DNA from: Ferrovibrio sp. MS7
GTDB lineage: Bacteria; Pseudomonadota; Alphaproteobacteria; Ferrovibrionales; Ferrovibrionaceae
Length of the DNA stretch: 64,000 nt
NCBI RefSeq assembly: GCF_038404985.1
Contig: NZ_JBBKBA010000001.1
Location: 248,001-312,000 of the forward strand
Reading direction: 5' to 3'
This document shows, piece by piece, positions 8,583-18,991 of the stretch. The translations under genes were made by a program, and so were the position numbers. Every line of letters begins with the position of its first letter. Within the stretch, counting starts at the first letter, position 1. The notes under the pieces were generated by a model. The model made no database searches, was not told the DNA's origin, and was given only the letters and a program-made list of their open reading frames with translations.

Positions 8583-9956
8583 ATGAAGCGCACCCTGGTG
8601 AAATGCGGTTGGCTGGTGAGCTGCGACCCCAAGATCGGCGATCTGGTTGATGCCGAATTGCTGCTGGAGGGCGACAAGATCGTCGCCGTGGGCAAGAACC
8701 TGAATGCCCAGGTGGATGCGGTGATCGAAGCCAGCGACATGATCGTGATGCCCGGTCTGGTCAACGCCCATATCCATGTCTGGCAATGCGGCATGCGCGG
8801 CATCGGTTCGGAGTGGATGAGCGCCGACTATCACGGCAACATGCATGGCAACATCGCCACCCGCTACAAGCCGGACGACAACTATGTCGCCAATGTGGTG
8901 GGCAGCCTGACCCAGATCGATGGCGGCGTTACCACCGTGCTCGACTGGTGCCATAACCTGACCTCGCTGGAACATGCCGAACGCTCCATCGACGGCCTGG
9001 AAGAGACTGGATTGCGCGCCGTGTTCGCCCATGGCACCGCCAAGCCGCCGACGCCGCCGGGCGGCCTGCCCTATACCCATATCGCGCATCCGCGCGACCG
9101 CGTGAAAGCCCTGCGCGAAGGCCGGCTTTCAAGCGACGACGCCCGCATCACCATGGCAATGGCGATCCTGGGGCCGCATTACTCGGTGGCGGAAGTGGTG
9201 GAACAGGATGTACGGCTGGCCAAGGAATTCGGCCTGCTGGCAAGCTCGCATGCCACCCGCCGCCATGCCGATTGCGTGACGCCGAAAGGCTATCTGCAAT
9301 TGGCCAAGGCCGGCCTGCTGGGGCCGGACCACAATATCGTGCATGCCAATTATTTCGAGGATGATGAACTCAAGGCCGTGATCGATTGCGGCGCCTCGAT
9401 CACCGCGACGGTGCTGGTGGAACTGCATGGCCATGCCGCCGATCCGCTGACCGGCCGCGTGCGCGCCATGGGCGGCATGCCCTCGCTCGGCATCGACGTG
9501 GAGCCGATCGTCACCGCGGAATTCTTCCGCGAAATGCAGGCAGCCCTGCTTTACCTGCGCAATGCGGAGCATCGCGCCTATGCCGCCGCCGGCAAGCCGC
9601 CGTCGCAGGTGATCCCGGTGCGCTCGCGCGAGGCACTGGAATGGGCCACCATCGGCGGTGCCCGCGCGCTGATGCTGGAAGACAAGATCGGTTCGCTCAC
9701 CCCGGGCAAGAAGGCCGACGTGGTGATGCTGCGCGCCACCGATTTGAACCTGTTCCCGGTGCATGACCCGGTATTTTCCATCGTCGAGCAGGCCCATGCC
9801 GGCAATGTCGATACCGTGATCATCGATGGCGTGATCCGCAAGCAGGGCGGCCAGCTCGTCTATGGCGCCGAAGCCCTGCGGCGCAAGAAGACCGAGCTGC
9901 TGGCTTCCGCCGAACGCATCATGCGCGAAGCCAAGTTCACCCTGAAAGCGGCCTAG
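8583..9956 (+). CDS. Amidohydrolase of the TRZ/ATZ/cytosine-deaminase type, first copy, 457 aa
   Basis: Metal-dependent hydrolase that deaminates or dechlorinates ring compounds or opens cyclic amides. The metal-binding HxH is H63/H65 (NAHIH); further ligands are probably the histidines in SSHATRRH and IVHANY, and the aspartate in LGIDVEP. The C-terminal GSLTPGKKADVVML is the usual subclass hallmark. It starts 40 bp after the permease gene and is followed 13 bp later by a close paralogue. With the importer it forms an uptake-and-hydrolysis unit. The substrate is not identifiable from sequence. Confidence 0.9.
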   Translation: MKRTLVKCGWLVSCDPKIGDLVDAELLLEGDKIVAVGKNLNAQVDAVIEASDMIVMPGLVNAHIHVWQCGMRGIGSEWMSADYHGNMHGNIATRYKPDDNYVANVVGSLTQIDGGVTTVLDWCHNLTSLEHAERSIDGLEETGLRAVFAHGTAKPPTPPGGLPYTHIAHPRDRVKALREGRLSSDDARITMAMAILGPHYSVAEVVEQDVRLAKEFGLLASSHATRRHADCVTPKGYLQLAKAGLLGPDHNIVHANYFEDDELKAVIDCGASITATVLVELHGHAADPLTGRVRAMGGMPSLGIDVEPIVTAEFFREMQAALLYLRNAEHRAYAAAGKPPSQVIPVRSREALEWATIGGARALMLEDKIGSLTPGKKADVVMLRATDLNLFPVHDPVFSIVEQAHAGNVDTVIIDGVIRKQGGQLVYGAEALRRKKTELLASAERIMREAKFTLKAA

Positions 9957-9969
9957 AGCGAGACCCGGC

Positions 9970-11349
9970 ATGACCCGCACCCTGATCAAATGTGGCTGGC
10001 TGGTTTCGGTGGATCCATCCATCGGCGTGCTCACCGATGCGGAATTGCTGATCGAGGATGATCGCATCAAGGCCATCGGCAAGCCGCTCAATACCCAGGC
10101 CGATGTGGTGATCGACGCCAGCGACATGATCGTGATGCCGGGCCTGATCAACGCCCATATGCATACCTGGCAATCCGGCCTGCGGGCCATTGGCTGCGAA
10201 TGGGTGCATCTCGATTACTTCAAGTATCTGCACGGCAACATGGCGACGCTGTATGGGCCGGAGGATAACTACCTCGGCAACCTGATCGGCGCGCTGAACC
10301 AGATCAATTGCGGCGTCACCTCGCTGTTCGACTATTGCCACAACATCACCTCGCTGGAGCAGGCCGAACGCTCCATCGATGCCCTGGAGGAAAGCGGTAT
10401 CCGCGCCCTGTTCGGGCTCGGCAATGGCAAGCTGCGGCCTGAGGAAGAAGCCAAGAACCCGTTCGAGAAGCGGCCGCATCCGCGCCAGCGCATCGACCAT
10501 CTACGCCGCGGCCGCATGGCCAGCAACGAGCAGCGCGTCACCATGGCGCTGGCAATCTCGGGCCCGCATTGGGGCGATTACGATACCGCCATATCGAACC
10601 TGGAACTGGCCAAGGAATACGGCCTGCTCTCCTCCTCGCATGCCACCAAGCGCAAGAAATTCTGTGTCGTGCCCGATGGCTATATCCGGCTGGCCAAGGC
10701 CGGCTATCTCGGCCCGCACCATAATATCGTGCATGGCAACTATCTCGATGACGAGGAACTGAAGCTGCTGGTGGATTGCGGCGTTTCCTTCACCGCGACG
10801 GTGCAGACCGAATTGCGCGGCTATGCCGCCGATCCGCTGCCGGGCCGGCTGCGCGCGCTCGGTGCGCTGCCCTCGCTTGGTGTCGATGTCGAGCCGCGCG
10901 TTTCGGGCGAAATGTTCCGCGAAATGCAGATCGCGCTGCTGCACGCCTTGTCCATCGCCCAGCGCAACAACGAATACGAAGGCGCCAAGCCCTTCGAGCG
11001 CGTGCCGATCCGCAGCATGGAAGCCCTGGAATGGGCCACCATCGGCGGCGCCCGCGCCATGGGTCTGGAACAGGTGACCGGCTCGCTCACGCCCGGCAAG
11101 AAGGCCGATATCGTGATGCTGCGTGCCAACGACCTCAATCTCTTTCCGGTGCATGACCCGGTTTACAGCATCGTCGAACAGGCCAATGCCGGCAATGTCG
11201 ATACCGTGATCGTGGATGGCGCCATCCTGAAGCGCGGCGGCAAGCTGCGCTTCCCGCCCGGGCTGCTGCGCCAGCGCATGAGTGAACTCTCCGCCTCCGT
11301 CACGCGGCTGATGAACGAAGCGAATTACAAGGTGGCCAGAGCAAGTTAG
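9970..11349 (+). CDS. Amidohydrolase of the TRZ/ATZ/cytosine-deaminase type, second copy, 459 aa
   Basis: Tandem paralogue of the preceding gene: both begin RTL[VI]KCGWLVS, place HxH at H63/H65 (here NAHMH), and share VHxNY, LG[IV]DVEP and GSLTPGKKAD. The main divergence is in the segment around residues 150-175, where this copy has an insertion rich in charged residues, so the two may act on different compounds or successive steps. The stop codon falls inside a 13-bp tandem repeat that also covers the end of the convergent GntR gene. Confidence 0.9.
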   Translation: MTRTLIKCGWLVSVDPSIGVLTDAELLIEDDRIKAIGKPLNTQADVVIDASDMIVMPGLINAHMHTWQSGLRAIGCEWVHLDYFKYLHGNMATLYGPEDNYLGNLIGALNQINCGVTSLFDYCHNITSLEQAERSIDALEESGIRALFGLGNGKLRPEEEAKNPFEKRPHPRQRIDHLRRGRMASNEQRVTMALAISGPHWGDYDTAISNLELAKEYGLLSSSHATKRKKFCVVPDGYIRLAKAGYLGPHHNIVHGNYLDDEELKLLVDCGVSFTATVQTELRGYAADPLPGRLRALGALPSLGVDVEPRVSGEMFREMQIALLHALSIAQRNNEYEGAKPFERVPIRSMEALEWATIGGARAMGLEQVTGSLTPGKKADIVMLRANDLNLFPVHDPVYSIVEQANAGNVDTVIVDGAILKRGGKLRFPPGLLRQRMSELSASVTRLMNEANYKVARAS

Positions 11350-11409
11350 GTGGGCGAGTTAAGTAGACGAGTTAGGCAGCCCCGTTAGACGGCCCAGTTA
11401 GACGGCAGC
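11345..11409. repeat. Five-copy 13-bp tandem repeat across convergent gene ends
   Basis: GTTAG/GTTAA recurs at 11345, 11358, 11371, 11384 and 11397, exactly 13 bp apart each time. The last two units share GTTAGACGGC. Unit 1 supplies the TAG stop of the second amidohydrolase; unit 5 supplies the stop of the GntR gene on the other strand. The copies are diverged, so this is an old or eroding array. Confidence 0.8.
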
Positions 11410-12168
11410 GGCCTTGGCGCGCGGCGCGCGGCGGCGCTTCTGCGGCTCCGCCGGCAGTTCCTCGATAATATTGCGTTGTGCCAGGGCGCGCGCGGCGGTG
11501 TTCTTCACCGTCATGATATGGGTGCGCATCAGCTCTTCCGCCTTCTTCGGCTCGCGGCAGAGGATCGCCTCGAAGATGGCATGATGATCCATATGGCGCA
11601 TGCGTACCCGCTCGAGGCCGAAACCCACCACGTTATGCGCCGAGGTATGTGGTACCCGCTGGAACAGCCGCACCACATCCACCACCACGCGGGAATTCGC
11701 CGCTTCATGGATGACGCGATGGAAACGCCGGTTCGCCTCGGTATAGACCGAGCGCAGCGTCTGCACGTCGACGCCGTGGCGGTTCAGTGCGTTATCGACC
11801 AGGGCCAGGGCCTGTTCGATCTCAACCTGCTGCGCCTGGGTCAGGCCGCGCTCGGCGGCCAGCCGCGCCGCCAGGCCTTCCGCCAGGGCGCGCATTTCGT
11901 AGGTGTCGGTGATTTCAGACAGGGTGTAGGCACGCACCGAGTAACCACGGTTCGGCGTGTAATCCAGCAACCCCTCGCCGGCCAGGGTCTGCAACGCGGC
12001 ACGGATCGGCGTGCGCGAGACTTTGAACTGGCGGCAAAGATCGAGTTCAAACAGCCGGGAATCCGGCGCGATACGGCCATCAAGCAGGGCCGCGCGCAAC
12101 AGGTCGGTTACGGTTTGCGACCGTGGCCCGTCATTAGCTTCAAGCCTCGCGCCCAGAACTGCCTCCAT
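11398..12168 (-). CDS. GntR family regulator with FCD domain, 256 aa
   Basis: N-terminal winged helix (FELDLCRQFKVSRTPIRAAL) and an all-helical C-terminal FCD effector domain with histidines typical of its metal/ligand site. It is convergent with the importer-amidohydrolase operon and is the obvious candidate for its control. I chose ATG 12168 rather than the TTG 78 bp upstream, because the intervening sequence contains repeated GAAACGTATA elements that look like an operator. The C-terminus is Arg/Ala/Lys-rich. Confidence 0.88.
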   Translation of the reverse strand: MEAVLGARLEANDGPRSQTVTDLLRAALLDGRIAPDSRLFELDLCRQFKVSRTPIRAALQTLAGEGLLDYTPNRGYSVRAYTLSEITDTYEMRALAEGLAARLAAERGLTQAQQVEIEQALALVDNALNRHGVDVQTLRSVYTEANRRFHRVIHEAANSRVVVDVVRLFQRVPHTSAHNVVGFGLERVRMRHMDHHAIFEAILCREPKKAEELMRTHIMTVKNTAARALAQRNIIEELPAEPQKRRRAPRAKAAAV

Positions 12169-12170
12169 CC

Positions 12171-12204
12171 GAAACGTATAAACTGCCGAAACGTATACAA
12201 ACGG
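12171..12204. promoter_or_regulatory. Direct-repeat operator candidate of the GntR gene
   Basis: GAAACGTATA occurs at 12171-12180 and again at 12188-12197, a 17-bp period. The second copy extends to the palindrome GTATAC (12193-12198). It lies immediately upstream of the chosen GntR start, as expected for autoregulation. The GTATACA core is shared with 5650-5656. Confidence 0.45.
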
Positions 12205-12404
12205 CGCTTTTTCATGCGCCAACCCGCCGTTCAACGCCACCGGCAATGCATTCTAACCGATGGCTTGGATGATTGTATTATATTCTACGCCGATTAATGC
12301 AAAATGTATTCATTATGGCCATTCAGCAACAGGGCTTTGAACCGCGCAGCCAGCCCGACTTGCCAAGCTAGGCTCTGCTGCTTAAGGTAGCCGTGTTACC
12401 GAAT

Positions 12405-12592
12405 GACGCGGGAGAGCGTGGACGGAGGCTTCTCCGTTCACCGCCGACGGAGCAACGCCCCGGAAACTCTCAGGCACCAGGACCGCGCCGTTCTTTGACA
12501 TCTGGAGAGAGGCGCTTAAGTGCGCCCACCGAAGGGGAAGCTTGGCGGTACGTCCGCTGGGTAAGCTCTCAGGTACAGCGACAGAGGGGGCC
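12405..12592 (+). ncRNA. Tandem glycine riboswitch
   Basis: Two consecutive glycine aptamers. The first (about 12405-12489) has GGGAGAG, CGCCGACGGAGCAA, GGAAACTCTCAGGCA and AGGACCG. The second (about 12501-12592) has GGAGAGAGGCG, CACCGAAGGGGAAGC, TAAGCTCTCAGGTAC and GACAGAGGGGG. Order, spacing and conserved loops match the known tandem class. It lies 86 bp upstream of a DadA-like flavoprotein gene. Known tandem glycine riboswitches usually turn glycine-degrading genes on, so induction by glycine is the expected outcome. Confidence 0.95.
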
Positions 12593-12608
12593 GTTTGCGC
12601 GAAATCGT

Positions 12609-12626
12609 GCATGGCATGCGCCATGC
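12609..12626 (+). promoter_or_regulatory. Hairpin between riboswitch and start codon
   Basis: GCATGGC-ATGC-GCCATGC is a perfect 7-bp stem with a 4-base loop. It lies 17 bases after the second aptamer and about 50 bases before the ATG. With no U-tract it is not a simple terminator; it may be part of the expression platform. Confidence 0.4.
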
Positions 12627-12677
12627 AAGGCTGATCGTGGGCGGTTCAACCCCTGTTGCTTTGGAGAGCCTTTAAAC

Positions 12678-13919
12678 ATGACCAAGATCGCCGTAATCGG
12701 CGCCGGTATCACCGGCGTTACCACCGCCTATGCGCTGAGCCTGCGCGGCTATGATGTCACCGTGTTCGACCGCCACCGCTATCCGGCGATGGCCACCTCC
12801 TATGCCAATGGCGGTCAGCTATCCGCCAGCAATGCGGAAGTCTGGAATAGCTGGGGGACGGTGCTGAAGGGCCTGAAATGGATGTTCCGGCCCGAGGCGC
12901 CATTTCTGCTCAACCCGTTGCCGACCTGGCACAAGCTTTCCTGGTTTGCCGAATTCATCGCCAATATTCCGAAATATGGCCTGAACACGGTGGAGACCAC
13001 CCGCCTGGCGATTGCCGCACGGCAGCATCTGCTGGCCTGGGCGGAAACCGAGAAGATCGATTTCGACTGGCAGCCCAAGGGCATTCTGCATGTCTATCGC
13101 CGCGAAGCCGACCTGGCGGCAGCACGGCGGGTGAACGCTCATCTGACGCGTGGCGGCCTGGAGCGGGTGGAAGTTTCGCGCGCCGATATCCGCCGCATCG
13201 AACCGGCCATCGCCATCGACTGCCTGGGCGGCTTCTACACGGCCTCCGATTCCACCGGCGACATTCACAAATACACCCGTGGCCTGGCGGATGCGGCGGC
13301 ACGACGAGGTGTCTGTTTCGTGCAGGATGCCGAGGTGTTGTCGCTGGCTGCGCAGAACGAGCATGCGCTTGTCACCTGGCGCCCGGCTGGCGACGAGGCG
13401 GCGCGGACCGGTCCGGTGGAATCCTCCAGCTTCGATGGCCTGGTGATCTGCGCCGGCGTCGCCAGCCGCGCCTTCGCCGCCATGCTGGGCGACCGCATCA
13501 ACATCTATCCGGTAAAGGGCTATTCCATCACGGTGCCGCTGGAAGATGAAAAGAGCCGTGCGGCAGCACCCTATGTCAGCCTGCTCGATGATGCCGCCAA
13601 GATCGTCACCAGCCGATTGGGGCCGGGCCGCCTTCGCGTTGCCGGCACGGCGGAGTTCAACGGCGAGAACTACAATATCCGCAACGACCGCATCCTGCCG
13701 CTGACCAACTGGGTGCGCACGCTGTTTCCCAGTGTGGCGACAGACCGCGTGATTCCCTGGGCGGGCTTGCGGCCGATGACACCGAGCATGCTGCCGAAGG
13801 TCGGTCCGGGCCGCCGCCCGCGGGTATTCTACAATACAGGCCACGGCCACCTCGGCTGGACCCTATCGGCAGGTACCGCCGAAGCTGTTGCCGCCAGCAT
13901 CGCCGGCGCCAGACTCTGA
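12678..13919 (+). CDS. DadA-like FAD-dependent amino acid dehydrogenase/glycine oxidase family protein, 413 aa
   Basis: N-terminal dinucleotide motif VIGAGITGVTTAYAL and, near the C-terminus, RPMTPSMLPKVG and NTGHGHLGWTLSAG, which are hallmarks of the D-amino-acid dehydrogenase (DadA) branch of the DAO family. The reaction should be oxidative deamination of a small amino acid to a 2-oxo acid and ammonia. ATG 12678 is preceded by GGAGAG (12663-12668); reading upstream would run into the riboswitch. Control by a glycine riboswitch points to glycine, sarcosine or a related compound as substrate, producing glyoxylate. That is an inference from context. Confidence 0.88.
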   Translation: MTKIAVIGAGITGVTTAYALSLRGYDVTVFDRHRYPAMATSYANGGQLSASNAEVWNSWGTVLKGLKWMFRPEAPFLLNPLPTWHKLSWFAEFIANIPKYGLNTVETTRLAIAARQHLLAWAETEKIDFDWQPKGILHVYRREADLAAARRVNAHLTRGGLERVEVSRADIRRIEPAIAIDCLGGFYTASDSTGDIHKYTRGLADAAARRGVCFVQDAEVLSLAAQNEHALVTWRPAGDEAARTGPVESSSFDGLVICAGVASRAFAAMLGDRINIYPVKGYSITVPLEDEKSRAAAPYVSLLDDAAKIVTSRLGPGRLRVAGTAEFNGENYNIRNDRILPLTNWVRTLFPSVATDRVIPWAGLRPMTPSMLPKVGPGRRPRVFYNTGHGHLGWTLSAGTAEAVAASIAGARL

Positions 13920-13944
13920 AACAGTAACTAGCTTTGAACAGCAA

Positions 13945-13977
13945 AACGCCGCCGGATCGAAATGATCCGACGGCGTT
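13945..13977 (-). terminator. Rho-independent terminator of katG
   Basis: Stem AACGCCG-C-CGGATC, loop GAAAT, then GATCCG-A-CGGCGTT, with one mismatch. On the minus strand it is followed by TTTT. It lies between convergent genes and could also stop transcription from the DadA-like gene. Confidence 0.85.
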
Positions 13978-13993
13978 CCGCTGCTCCACGCGA

Positions 13994-16210
<2,217 letters not shown>

Positions 16211-16216
16211 CTAAGA

Positions 16217-16231
16217 TTAGAATTATTCTAA
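16217..16231. promoter_or_regulatory. PerR/Irr-type Fur-family box upstream of katG
   Basis: TTAGAATTATTCTAA is a perfect inverted repeat with 7-bp arms and one central base. It closely resembles the PerR box (TTATAATNATTATAA) and the alphaproteobacterial Irr/ICE element. It is 49 bp before the katG start, where a repressor could act. Confidence 0.7.
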
Positions 16232-16460
16232 AATAGGTCAAGCCCAGACACCTGAAATCTCCCGATCCCGATTAAAGAAACGCCGGAAAATAGAGAAATA
16301 TTTCGGATGAATTGCCACGAATGGCCGCGGATCAGGAAGACCGGTGGGCAAACAGGCCGGAAAATACCGGCTGCTTTCACTGTACCGCCTCACGGCGTAT
16401 TGCACATGACGAAACGCACAGGCCTGGTCTGCTTTTCCAGAAGCGGAACAGTGATGGCCC

Positions 16461-17666
16461 TCAGTTGGCCGGGATCAACTCGCGCACATGGCGCTCGGCC
16501 ACGTCAACGAAGGCGGCATCATTGATGTGATGTGGCACGCGGATCAGGTGATGCGTGTCACTGGCGGTGAAATGCCGCTCGAAGGCGGCGAACAGAGCGG
16601 CATTGGCGGCGGGATCGTGAAATTTCTGCCCCGGCGCATCCAGTGCCGACACACCGCCCTCCGGCAGCAGCAACCGCACCGGCCCGGCCGAGGCGTTCAG
16701 CTTGGCGGCAATCCAGCCGGCGATCCTCTCAAGCTCGTCTGCCGTGGTGCGCATCAGCGTCACATTGGCATTATGCGCGTGGAACAGCCGCCCCTTGTAT
16801 GACGCCGGTACGGTATTCGGCGCCCAGAAATTCACCATGTCGAGCGCGCCACAGGAACCGATCCAGGGAATTCCGGTTTTAGCCACCACGTCGAAGCGTT
16901 CCGGCCCGGCAGTACAGACACCGCCGAGCAGATGATCCGCCGCTTCCGTGGTGGTGAGATCCACCATGCCTTGCAGCAGGCCGGCGCCGGCAATCGCCTC
17001 CAGCGAGCGCCCGCCTGGCCCATTGGCATGAAAGACCTGGCATTCATAATCGCCGCCAAGCCGCGCGGTGAGTTGCTGGATACACGGCGTGGTGACGCCG
17101 AACATGCTCAAGCCCAGTGCCGGGCGCGTATCGCTCGACGGCGGCACGGCACGGCTCATCATCCCGGCCAGCGCATGCGCGGCATTGGCCAGGATCACCC
17201 GCGAGAGGCGGTTCAATCCGGCAATATCCGTTACCGGATACATCATCGTGATGTCATGCACGCCGACGAAGGGCGCGACATCGCCCGCAGCCAAAGTCGA
17301 TACCATCAACTTGGGTAGGCCGATGGGCAGGCTGCGCATCGCCGGTGCGATGATCGAAGTGCCGCCTGAACCGCCGAGCCCGATGATGCCGCCAATATCG
17401 GTGCGCGTGGCGATGAAGCGCTGCAGTGCCTCGGTCATCGCCGTCACCGCCCTGCCGCGATCACCCGCCTGAAACACCGCGCCACGGCCCTCGGCATGAT
17501 ACTCGGCTATGGCTTCAGCCGGGAAATCCGCATCAGCCGACGGCGACCGCGTGCCGACATCGACCGTGACGGCGCGCAGTCCGGCTTGGCCCAGCAACTG
17601 CGCCACATAGCGCAGTTCCTCGGCCTTGGTGTCGAAGGTGCCGACGACATAGGCGGTGCCGGCCAT
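16461..17666 (-). CDS. Tm-1-like ATP-binding domain protein (UPF0261), 401 aa
   Basis: Matches the UPF0261 family, the N-terminal half of plant Tm-1. The start GTFDTKAEEL, the glycine-rich IIGLGGSGGTSIIAPAM and the segment VGVHDITMMYPVTDIAGLN are characteristic. The biochemical role in bacteria is not established; plant Tm-1 binds ATP. It is the last gene of the livK-livH-livM operon, 16 bp after the SRPBCC gene, and the companion C-terminal half of Tm-1 is encoded separately upstream at 18152-18991. Confidence 0.85.
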   Translation of the reverse strand: MAGTAYVVGTFDTKAEELRYVAQLLGQAGLRAVTVDVGTRSPSADADFPAEAIAEYHAEGRGAVFQAGDRGRAVTAMTEALQRFIATRTDIGGIIGLGGSGGTSIIAPAMRSLPIGLPKLMVSTLAAGDVAPFVGVHDITMMYPVTDIAGLNRLSRVILANAAHALAGMMSRAVPPSSDTRPALGLSMFGVTTPCIQQLTARLGGDYECQVFHANGPGGRSLEAIAGAGLLQGMVDLTTTEAADHLLGGVCTAGPERFDVVAKTGIPWIGSCGALDMVNFWAPNTVPASYKGRLFHAHNANVTLMRTTADELERIAGWIAAKLNASAGPVRLLLPEGGVSALDAPGQKFHDPAANAALFAAFERHFTASDTHHLIRVPHHINDAAFVDVAERHVRELIPAN

Positions 17667-17682
17667 GGCGCGGCGCCCTGCC

Positions 17683-18123
17683 CTACTTCTTCTGCCGCGC
17701 CACTTTCACCGCGCCCTCGAAGGCGAAGCGGAAAGTGTCGCTCACCGTCTGGAACACCTGGGCGGCATCAGCCGGCGCCACATCATATTCCGCCCACCAT
17801 TCGCCAAAGGTCTTGTTGCCTTCGGTAATGGTCCTGAGCCGCATCTCAGCGACATAATTCTGCACCGGCAGCGTCGCTTCGAGGATACGGTAGCAGCAGA
17901 CATGTTCACGGTCGGAGAGCGTGAGCAATTCTTCGCGGATATGGCCACCCTCATGGGTGTGGAAGCTGCGGACGCAACCAATCTGGTCGGATGGCAGGCC
18001 GCCTTCGATCTCGCTCTTGGAGAAGAACGGGTGATAGACCGGCAATGCATTGAAATCGCGCAGCACACCCCAGGCCTGTTCCAGCGGAATATCCATCACG
18101 GCGCTTATATAGACTCGTGCCAT
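17683..18123 (-). CDS. SRPBCC (polyketide cyclase/dehydrase-like) small protein, 146 aa
   Basis: START-like helix-grip fold: the N-terminal VYISAVMDIPLEQAWGVLRDFNALPVYHP and the late FGEWWAEYDV are typical of the SRPBCC superfamily, which binds hydrophobic ligands. It lies between the two Tm-1-like half genes in the same operon as the Liv permeases, so it may handle the same imported ligand. The exact activity is unknown. Confidence 0.8.
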   Translation of the reverse strand: MARVYISAVMDIPLEQAWGVLRDFNALPVYHPFFSKSEIEGGLPSDQIGCVRSFHTHEGGHIREELLTLSDREHVCCYRILEATLPVQNYVAEMRLRTITEGNKTFGEWWAEYDVAPADAAQVFQTVSDTFRFAFEGAVKVARQKK

Positions 18124-18151
18124 ATTCGTGTTCCTCCCTATTGCTTCCGGC

Positions 18152-18991
18152 CTATTGCTTGCGGGCCTTCAGGCTTTTGAAGCCTTTTATATGATTGGTA
18201 ATCGCGATTTCCACCGGCAACCGCTCGACACTGCTGGCACCGTAGAAGCCGTTGCAATGGTGGCTGTTCCGCAGCACGAAGTCGACATCCTCGGGCGAGG
18301 AAATCGGCCCGCCATGGGCGATGATGATGACATCCTTGCGCACGCGCCGCGCCGCTTCCGCCCAGTCATCGATCAGCTTCACCGACTCGGCCAAGCTCTT
18401 GGCGGTGGTGGCACCGATGCTGCCACCGGTAGTGACGCCCATATGCGGCACGATGATATCGGCACCTGCCTTGGCCATTTCCACGGCTTCATCGACGGAA
18501 AAGACATAAGGCGTGGTCAGCAGGTCCAGTTCATGCGCCTGGCGGATCATGTCGATCTCGCTGGCATAATTGATGCCGGTTTCTTCCAGGCTGATGCGGA
18601 AAGTGCCGTCGATAATCCCTACAGTGGGGAAATTCTGCACGCCGGAGAAACCCAGTTCCTTAAGCTGCTTCAGAAACACCGGCATGATCACGAAGGGATC
18701 GGTGCCATTCACGCCGGCGATCACCGGCGTCTTCTTGCAGACCGGCAGGATCTCGCCTGCCATCTCGACCACGATGTCGTTGGCATTGCCATAGGCGAGC
18801 AGGCCGGCAGAGGAAGCACGGCCCGCCATGCGATAGCGGCCGGAATTGTAGACGATGATCAGGTCGATGCCGCCGGCTTCCTCGCACTTCGCCGAAATGC
18901 CGGTGCCGGCGCCACCGCCAATGATCGGCTCGCCACGGGCGATCATGGCCTGGAAGCGTTCGAGAATGGCAGCGCGTTCAAATCTGGGCAT
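18152..18991 (-). CDS. Phosphoenolpyruvate hydrolase-like TIM-barrel protein (Tm-1 C-terminal half), 279 aa
   Basis: Corresponds to the TIM-barrel family annotated as PEP hydrolase or TIM-barrel signal transduction protein, which forms the C-terminal half of Tm-1. Visible motifs are [21 protein letters not shown] near the start, [10 protein letters not shown], and the late [18 protein letters not shown] 18991 follows AAGGAAG; a longer in-frame reading into livM is rejected. It overlaps the end of livM by 14 bp, which indicates translational coupling. Function in this operon is unproven. Confidence 0.82.
   Translation of the reverse strand: MPRFERAAILERFQAMIARGEPIIGGGAGTGISAKCEEAGGIDLIIVYNSGRYRMAGRASSAGLLAYGNANDIVVEMAGEILPVCKKTPVIAGVNGTDPFVIMPVFLKQLKELGFSGVQNFPTVGIIDGTFRISLEETGINYASEIDMIRQAHELDLLTTPYVFSVDEAVEMAKAGADIIVPHMGVTTGGSIGATTAKSLAESVKLIDDWAEAARRVRKDVIIIAHGGPISSPEDVDFVLRNSHHCNGFYGASSVERLPVEIAITNHIKGFKSLKARKQ

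Noticed and set aside
12393-12677. Coding extension of the DadA-like gene upstream of 12678
   Set aside because: The region is the tandem glycine riboswitch; the FAD motif starts right at ATG 12678.
16356-16371. GCCGG-AAAATA-CCGGC as a terminator of the Tm-1-like gene
   Set aside because: The stem is only 5 bp and no T-tract follows on the minus strand.
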